A DNA stretch of 10,259 nt from Pseudofrankia asymbiotica (GTDB lineage Bacteria; Actinomycetota; Actinomycetes; Frankiales; Frankiaceae), in NCBI RefSeq assembly GCF_001983105.1, contig NZ_MOMC01000045.1:48184-58442 (forward strand). Direction: 5' to 3'. Each line of letters opens with the position of its first letter. Positions within the stretch are counted from its first letter, which is position 1. Under the pieces are notes generated by a model that saw nothing but the letters and a program-made list of their open reading frames with translations, was not told the origin of the DNA and did not search any database. The translations under genes and the position numbers were made by a program. Shown here piece after piece: positions 5,802-10,259 of this stretch.

Positions 5802-7426
5802 ATCGATCCAGACAGTTCGCACCCGCCCGGTGGGCCGTGGCCGTGGCCGCGCTCGCCGTCGGCTCGACGCTGCTGAGCGCCTGCGGTTCCGACGGCTCGT
5901 CCGCCGACGGCGGGCCCGCGAGTGCGGCGGCCCGGCCCGGTAACACGTTGACCTTCGCGGTCGGCTCGGACGTCGGCTGCGTCGACCCGCAGCAGGTCGG
6001 CAGCAACGACTCGGTCTACTCGACGCGCCAGATCGTCGACTCGCTGACGGACCAGGACCCCGATACCGGCAAGATCGTTCCCTGGCTGGCACAGAGCTGG
6101 GAGATCAGCGCGGACGCGAAGGCGTTCACCTTCCATCTCAAGCCCGGCGTCACGTTCAGCGACGGCACGCCGCTGACCGCGCAGGTGGTCAAGGATAACT
6201 TCGAGGCGATCCCCAAGCTGGGCGCCCTCGCCCAGCTTGGCGCCGGCTACCTGGGCGGCTACGCCGGCGGCAAGGTGATCGACGACCAGACAATCGAGAT
6301 CGACTTCCAGCAGTCGAACGCCCAGTTCCTGCAGGCCACCTCGACGTTCTCGCTCGGCATCGTGTCCGCGGCGAGTGTGCAGAAGACCCCGCAGGAGCGC
6401 TGCGGCGACGGCGTGATCGGCTCCGGGCCGTTCGTGCTGTCGAAGTACGTGCCCAGCCAGTCGATCTCGCTGAGGAAGCGCACCGGCTACGCCTGGGGTT
6501 CCTCGCTGTTCGCCAAGTCCGGTGACGCGTACCTCGACGCGCTCGAGTTCAAGGTGGTGCCCGAGGCCGGCGTGCGGACCTCCAGCCTGCAGTCCGGCCA
6601 GGTCGACGCGATCGGCGCCGTGGCCCAGGCCGACGAGGCGGCGCTCGAGGGCAGCGGAGCCCAGCTGCAGGCCCGGGCCAACCCGGGTGTGCCCTTCGGT
6701 CTGAGCTTCAACAACGCCAAGGCGCCCTTCACCGATCCGAACGTGCGGAAGGCGATCGGTCTGGCGATCAACCGGCAGCAGATCGTCGACACCGTGTTCC
6801 CGACCGGGACCAAGCCGGCGACGAGCATCCTCTCGCACACCACGCCGAGCTACGTCGACCTGAGCGCGAGCCTCGCCTTCGACAAGGCGAAGGCCGGCTC
6901 GCTGCTCGACGCGGCGGGCTGGAGACTCGGCGCGGACGGGATCCGGCGGAAGGACGGCGCCCCGCTCTCCCTGACGATCACCTGGTTCGCCAACGCCGCC
7001 ACCAACCAGCCGGCGCTGGAGCTGGTCCAGCAGCAGCTCAAGGCCGTCGGCGTCCAGGTCGAGCTGAAGCAGCTCCAGATCGCGCAGATCACCCAGATCC
7101 TGACCGGTGGCGACTTCGACGTGCTGTGGGGCAACCTGACCCGGGCCGACCCGGACATCCTGCGCAGCCAGTACTCCACCAAGGGCCTGAACACGTACAA
7201 GATCCCGGCCACCGAGCTGGACACGGTCCTCGCCCAGCAGGCCGCCGAGCCGGACGCCACGAAGCGCGCGGCGCTCGTCGAGCGGGCCCAGCGGCTGGTC
7301 GTCGACAACGCCTACGTGACCCCGGTGGTGGAACTCGAGACCGAGCTCGGCGTCGGCAAGAACGTCCATGACCTGAAGTTCGAGGCGTCGACCCGCGTCC
7401 AGCTGCACGACACCTGGAAGAGCTGA
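5798..7426 (+). CDS. ABC transporter substrate-binding lipoprotein, family 5
   Basis: Extracellular solute-binding lipoprotein of 542 residues that should capture substrate and deliver it to the permeases encoded next. A lipoprotein signal peptide ends in the lipobox L26-S27-A28-C29, with C29 as lipidation site. The mature protein has the length and motifs of family 5 (DppA/OppA type): FTFHLKPGVTFSDGTPLTA near residue 110, the GSGPFVLSKY block near 208, and RKAIGLAINRQQIVD in the second lobe. Two further cysteines, C61 (GCVDPQ) and C202 (ERCGDG), could pair in the oxidising outer environment. The GTG start is set by the signal peptide; GAGAAAGAGA upstream is a weak ribosome-binding site. Substrate cannot be read from sequence: peptides are commonest in the family, but nickel, opines and oligosaccharides including chito-oligomers are also known. 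Confidence 0.93.
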   Translation: MNRSRQFAPARWAVAVAALAVGSTLLSACGSDGSSADGGPASAAARPGNTLTFAVGSDVGCVDPQQVGSNDSVYSTRQIVDSLTDQDPDTGKIVPWLAQSWEISADAKAFTFHLKPGVTFSDGTPLTAQVVKDNFEAIPKLGALAQLGAGYLGGYAGGKVIDDQTIEIDFQQSNAQFLQATSTFSLGIVSAASVQKTPQERCGDGVIGSGPFVLSKYVPSQSISLRKRTGYAWGSSLFAKSGDAYLDALEFKVVPEAGVRTSSLQSGQVDAIGAVAQADEAALEGSGAQLQARANPGVPFGLSFNNAKAPFTDPNVRKAIGLAINRQQIVDTVFPTGTKPATSILSHTTPSYVDLSASLAFDKAKAGSLLDAAGWRLGADGIRRKDGAPLSLTITWFANAATNQPALELVQQQLKAVGVQVELKQLQIAQITQILTGGDFDVLWGNLTRADPDILRSQYSTKGLNTYKIPATELDTVLAQQAAEPDATKRAALVERAQRLVVDNAYVTPVVELETELGVGKNVHDLKFEASTRVQLHDTWKS

Positions 7427-7579
7427 CCGACGAGATCGCCAGTCAGTCGGCGGCCGTCTGGCTGGCGCCGGCAGGTCGGCGACAACCCGGCCACGACCCG
7501 GCCGGCAGCGCGCGGACGGACCGACCAGCGGACGGACCAGCGGACAAGGCAAGAAGGATGAGGGGAGCCGGCGGAGAAG
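7427..7579 (+). other. Spacer between binding-protein and permease genes
   Basis: This 153-base GC-rich gap carries no gene that I can support. It holds a short tandem repeat at its 3' side and several GCCGGC-type words able to form weak hairpins, but no stem followed by a T run. Such gaps after binding-protein genes often let the first cistron be made in excess of the membrane parts; whether this one does so is unknown. Confidence 0.4.
7523..7545 (+). repeat. 11-bp direct repeat with 12-bp period
   Basis: GACCAGCGGAC occurs at 7523-7533 and 7535-7545. The related word CGGACGGAC precedes it. It lies 35-57 bases before the first permease ATG, outside any coding region. It may be a replication-slippage product or an RNA element; no function is evident. 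Confidence 0.55.
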
Positions 7580-8623
7580 ATGTGGCGCTACGTGCTTCGC
7601 CGTCTCGTACAGGCGGTCGTCGTGCTCTGGGCGGCGTACACGGTGACGTTCCTGGTGCTCGACCTCCTCCCGGGCGACCCGGTCTCGACCCTGGCCGGTG
7701 CGGGGGCGGACTCGCAGGGGATCGACCCGGCGCAGATCGCGCGGCTGAAACACCAGTACGGCTTCGACCAGCCGGTGCTGGTGCGGTACTTCCACTACCT
7801 GACGAAGGCGCTGCGCGGTGACTTCGGCGTCTCGGTGTCCACCAATCGGCCGGTCAGCTCGGTGATGCTCGACGCGCTGCCGCCGACGCTCGCGCTCACC
7901 GGGCTGGGCCTCGCCATCGGAATCGCCTTCGGCGGCGCGATCGCCCTGCTCGCGACCTACACCAACCAGCGGTGGCTGCGCCAGGCCCTGCTCTCGCTGC
8001 CGTCACTGGGCGTGTCGGTGCCGGGGTTCTGGGTCGGGCTGATGCTCGTCCAGCTGTTCTCCTTCCGGATCCGGCTGTTTCCCGCCTTCGGCAACGACGG
8101 GCTGCGCGGCCTGATACTGCCGGCCGTCACGCTGGCGGTGCTGCCCGGCGCGATGATCGCGCAGATCCTCGCCAAGAGCCTGCTCACCGCGCTCGCCGAG
8201 CCGTATGCCCAGACGGCGCAGGCCAAGGGCGCGGGCCGGGCCCGGGTACACCTGCGCCACGCGCTGCGCAACGCCGTGCTGCCCGCGTTGACGATCACCG
8301 GCGTGCTGACCGGCCAGCTGATGGCGAACGCCGTCGTCATCGAGACGGTGTTCTCCCGCAACGGCCTCGGCCGGATCACCGCCGCCGCCGTCACCGCGCA
8401 GGACATCCCGGTCGTGCAGGGCGTCGTCGTCTTCGGCGCGTTCGTCTTCATCACGGTCAACCTGGTCATCGACCTCGTGTATCCGCTCCTGGATCCGAGG
8501 ATCGCCGTCGGCTCCGGCGGCCGCGGCCCGTCCAGGAGGAGGAGCGGAACGGTGGACACGCCTGCGGGCGGCGGCGCCCTAACGACGCCGGCCGTCGAGC
8601 CGGCGGCGGGGAGCGCGCTGTGA
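7580..8623 (+). CDS. DppB-like ABC transporter permease
   Basis: Integral membrane permease of 347 residues, the first of two forming the translocation channel of a peptide-type importer. TM1 is in the first 30 residues (YVLRRLVQAVVVLWAAYTVTF), followed by the family's LLPGDPV and the GDFGVSVSTNRPV segment before the core domain. Five more hydrophobic segments fill about 100-315. The cytoplasmic EAA-type loop that contacts the ATPase reads EPYAQTAQAKGAGRAR (near 207-222), followed by HALRNAVLPALT. The usual family C-terminus, YPLLDPRI, is followed here by an extra polar tail of about 38 residues. GGAGAAG-type sequence just before ATG serves as ribosome-binding site. Its TGA overlaps the next gene's GTG as GTGA. 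The tail also contains a strong internal Shine-Dalgarno and GTG. Role is certain as transporter permease; substrate is not. Confidence 0.94.
   Translation: MWRYVLRRLVQAVVVLWAAYTVTFLVLDLLPGDPVSTLAGAGADSQGIDPAQIARLKHQYGFDQPVLVRYFHYLTKALRGDFGVSVSTNRPVSSVMLDALPPTLALTGLGLAIGIAFGGAIALLATYTNQRWLRQALLSLPSLGVSVPGFWVGLMLVQLFSFRIRLFPAFGNDGLRGLILPAVTLAVLPGAMIAQILAKSLLTALAEPYAQTAQAKGAGRARVHLRHALRNAVLPALTITGVLTGQLMANAVVIETVFSRNGLGRITAAAVTAQDIPVVQGVVVFGAFVFITVNLVIDLVYPLLDPRIAVGSGGRGPSRRRSGTVDTPAGGGALTTPAVEPAAGSAL
8534..8554 (+). promoter_or_regulatory. Strong internal Shine-Dalgarno and GTG in the dppB-like 3' end
   Basis: AGGAGGAGGAG (8534-8544) is followed after 7 bases by GTG (8552-8554), the strongest ribosome-binding signal in the right half. 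The GTG is in the frame of the upstream permease, so initiation here would give only a 23-residue peptide ending at the same TGA. The second permease is in another frame and starts at GTG 8620. The signal might raise ribosome density for coupling, or mark an older start of the second permease. Confidence 0.4.
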
Positions 8624-9618
8624 CCCGCCCGACCACGGCCGTCGGGGCCATCAGGGCCGCCGAGGGTGCCGGGGCCGCCGAGGGTGCCGGGGCCGCCGAG
8701 GCTGCTGGGGCCGCCGAGGCTGCTGGGGCTGCTGGGGCTGCCGAGGTCGTCGGGGCGTGGCGGGAACCGGCGACGGCGCGCCGCCGTGTGGACCTGCCCC
8801 GGCTGGGGCGGTTCCTCCTCCACCGGCCCGGCCTGGTACTGGCGGTGATCGTGGTGGTGCTGGTGGTGCTGGCCGCGTTCTGGCCGGCGCTCTACACCTC
8901 CCGCGACCCGTTGCTGGGCGTTCCGGCCAGGCGGTTCGAAGGACCCAGCGGCCAGCACTGGTTCGGCACCGACGAGCTGGGCCGTGACGTGTTCGCCCGC
9001 GTCGTGCACGGCGCCGCGCTGTCCCTGAAGGCGACGATCATCGCCGTCGCCGTCGCGTTCGTCATCGGCGGCGGGCTCGGCCTCGTCGCCGGTTTCGTCG
9101 GCCGCTGGGTCGAGGACGTCATCATGCGCGTCGTCGACGTGCTGCTGTCCATCCCGGGGCTGTTCATGTCGCTCGCCCTGGTCACCGCCCTCGGCTACGG
9201 CACCGTCAAGGTCGCCATCGCGGTCGGGATAGCGAGCGTCGCCAGCTTCGCCCGGGTGATGCGCGCCGAGGTGCTCAAGGTGCGCCAGGCGACCTACGTC
9301 GAGGCGGCCCGCTCGATCGGCGCTCGCTGGTACAGCGTGCTCGGCCGGCACGTGCTGCCGAACGCGATGGGGTCGGTGCTCGTGCTCGCGACCCTCGACT
9401 TCGGTGTCTCGGTGCTGGCGGTGTCGGCGCTGAGCTTCCTGGGCTACGGGGCCGCGCCGCCGGCGCCGGAATGGGGAACCTTGATCTCCAGCGGACGGAA
9501 CTACCTGGCCAACGCCTGGTGGCTGACGACGTTGCCCGGCCTGACGGTGGTCGCGACTGTGCTGTCGACGAACCGGATCGCCCGGGCGCTGGACGGCGAG
9601 TGGGCGACGCAGCGATGA
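8620..9618 (+). CDS. DppC-like ABC transporter permease with repeat-bearing N-terminus
   Basis: Second membrane permease of the importer, 332 residues from GTG 8620. The first 45 or so residues are unusual: an Ala/Glu/Gly-rich cytoplasmic extension made of [12 protein letters not shown] repeats (13-45). Then come a basic stretch and TM1 (about 71-90, [17 protein letters not shown]). The DppC family segment [19 protein letters not shown] follows, then five further hydrophobic segments. The EAA-type loop reads [25 protein letters not shown], and [18 protein letters not shown] is the expected late motif. Start chosen by the GTGA overlap with the upstream permease; a GTG near 8785 would remove the repeats and is the main alternative. 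Its TGA overlaps the ATPase ATG. It should pair with the upstream permease. Confidence 0.93.
   Translation: MTRPTTAVGAIRAAEGAGAAEGAGAAEAAGAAEAAGAAGAAEVVGAWREPATARRRVDLPRLGRFLLHRPGLVLAVIVVVLVVLAAFWPALYTSRDPLLGVPARRFEGPSGQHWFGTDELGRDVFARVVHGAALSLKATIIAVAVAFVIGGGLGLVAGFVGRWVEDVIMRVVDVLLSIPGLFMSLALVTALGYGTVKVAIAVGIASVASFARVMRAEVLKVRQATYVEAARSIGARWYSVLGRHVLPNAMGSVLVLATLDFGVSVLAVSALSFLGYGAAPPAPEWGTLISSGRNYLANAWWLTTLPGLTVVATVLSTNRIARALDGEWATQR
8656..8754 (+). repeat. 18-bp in-frame tandem repeat in the second permease
   Basis: Units occupy 8656-8673, 8674-8691, 8692-8709 and 8710-8727, then a half unit 8728-8736 and a degenerate unit 8737-8754. The first two units are identical to each other, as are the third and fourth; they differ from one another at three bases. 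Each encodes six residues (AAEGAG or AAEAAG), so gain or loss of a full unit keeps the frame. The layout suggests recent slippage or pairwise duplication. Confidence 0.85.
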
Positions 9619-10259
9619 CCGCCGGCCAGACCCCACCCACCACCTCCACGGACGACAGCCTGCTCGCGATCCGCGGGCTGTCCGTCTCGTACCAGACCCG
9701 GACCGGGCCTGTCCCGGCCGTCCGCGGCATCGACCTCGACATCCGCCCGGGTGAGATCGTCGCGCTGGTCGGCGAGTCCGGCTCCGGGAAGAGCACGACG
9801 GCGCACGCCGTCATCGGCCTGCTGCCGCCCGGCGGCCGGATCGACGCGGGCAGCGTACGGTTCGGTGCCCACGACCTCGTCGGGCTCGGCGCGAGCGGGC
9901 TGCGCGCCATCCGCGGCGCCGGCATCGGGCTTGTCCCGCAGGACCCGGCCGTCTCGCTCAACCCGGTGCAGCGCATCGGCGACCAGGTGGCCGAGGTGCT
10001 GCGGATCCACCACCTCGCCGGACGCCGGGAGGCGGGCAGGGCGGCGGTGGGCCTGCTGGAGCGGGCGGGCCTGCCGGACCCGGAGACCAGGGCCCGGCAG
10101 TACCCCCACGAGCTGTCCGGCGGGATGCGGCAGCGGGCGCTGATCGCCATCGCGATCGCCGCCGGGCCGAGCCTGATCATCGCCGACGAGCCGACGAGCG
10201 CCCTGGACGTCACCGTGCAGCGGCTCATCCTTGATCACATCGAACGGCTGACGACCGAG
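9615..10259 (+). CDS. DppD-like ABC transporter ATPase, 3' end beyond window
   Basis: Cytoplasmic nucleotide-binding subunit that powers the importer; 215 codons are visible and the frame is open at the right edge. Walker A is GESGSGKS (53-60), the Q-loop is VPQDP (107-111), the ABC signature is LSGGMRQ (167-173), and Walker B plus D-loop is [12 protein letters not shown] (187-198). The sequence [11 protein letters not shown] after the Q-loop is typical of the oligopeptide/dipeptide subfamily. The H-loop and the C-terminal oligopeptide-transporter extension would lie beyond the window. Its ATG overlaps the second permease stop as ATGA, indicating coupled translation. A second ATPase of the DppF type commonly follows in such operons, but that cannot be seen here. 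Confidence 0.95.
   Translation, partial: MTAGQTPPTTSTDDSLLAIRGLSVSYQTRTGPVPAVRGIDLDIRPGEIVALVGESGSGKSTTAHAVIGLLPPGGRIDAGSVRFGAHDLVGLGASGLRAIRGAGIGLVPQDPAVSLNPVQRIGDQVAEVLRIHHLAGRREAGRAAVGLLERAGLPDPETRARQYPHELSGGMRQRALIAIAIAAGPSLIIADEPTSALDVTVQRLILDHIERLTTE

Noticed and set aside
5741..7795. Long minus-strand frame (684 codons) opposite the binding protein
   Set aside because: The plus strand encodes a full lipoprotein with family-5 motifs; the antisense product has no coherent domain.
8656..8754. CRISPR array at the tandem repeats
   Set aside because: Units are directly adjacent with no spacers and are in frame within a permease gene.
7957..9636. Minus-strand frame opposite both permeases
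   Set aside because: It runs antisense across two well-supported permease genes, and its Arg/Asp/His-rich sequence matches nothing recognisable.

Overview
The window is very GC-rich, and the codons of its genes mostly end in G or C. Genes are packed with ATGA and GTGA stop-start overlaps, and secreted proteins carry Pro/Ala/Thr/Ser linkers. This points to a high-GC actinobacterium; a Frankia- or Streptomyces-like soil organism fits, but the genus cannot be fixed from sequence alone. No RNA gene, insertion sequence, phage gene or CRISPR array was seen.

Left half, minus strand (read from about 4904 down to 1): a response regulator and a membrane histidine kinase are fused by a 4-base ATGA overlap. 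After a 102-base gap comes a secreted CBM2-GH18 chitinase, and after a further 247 bases a GH64 beta-1,3-glucanase that runs off the left edge. Chitin and beta-1,3-glucan are the main fungal wall polymers, so this looks like a regulated fungal-wall-degrading locus. An 11-base-period direct repeat sits at the kinase 3' end, just upstream of the chitinase, and is a candidate site for the response regulator.

Middle: a compact divergent promoter (about 4905-4964) with a perfect 6-bp inverted repeat separates the regulator from a plus-strand gene for a small membrane-anchored protein of unknown function. A 248-base intergenic region follows, with an AT-rich stretch and a good sigma70-type promoter.

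Right half, plus strand: an oligopeptide/dipeptide-type ABC importer operon. It has a lipoprotein substrate-binding protein, a DppB-like permease, a DppC-like permease and a DppD-like ATPase cut by the right edge. The last three are joined by GTGA and ATGA overlaps. The DppC-like protein has an unusual N-terminal 18-bp tandem repeat.

The transport substrate is not shown by the sequence. Because family-5 binding proteins can carry chito-oligosaccharides as well as peptides, one hypothesis is that the two halves form a single degrade-sense-import system. That is inference. No wholly new system can be demonstrated; the most unusual signals are the divergent control region, the linker-like reading frame beyond the chitinase stop, and the repeat-bearing permease junction.
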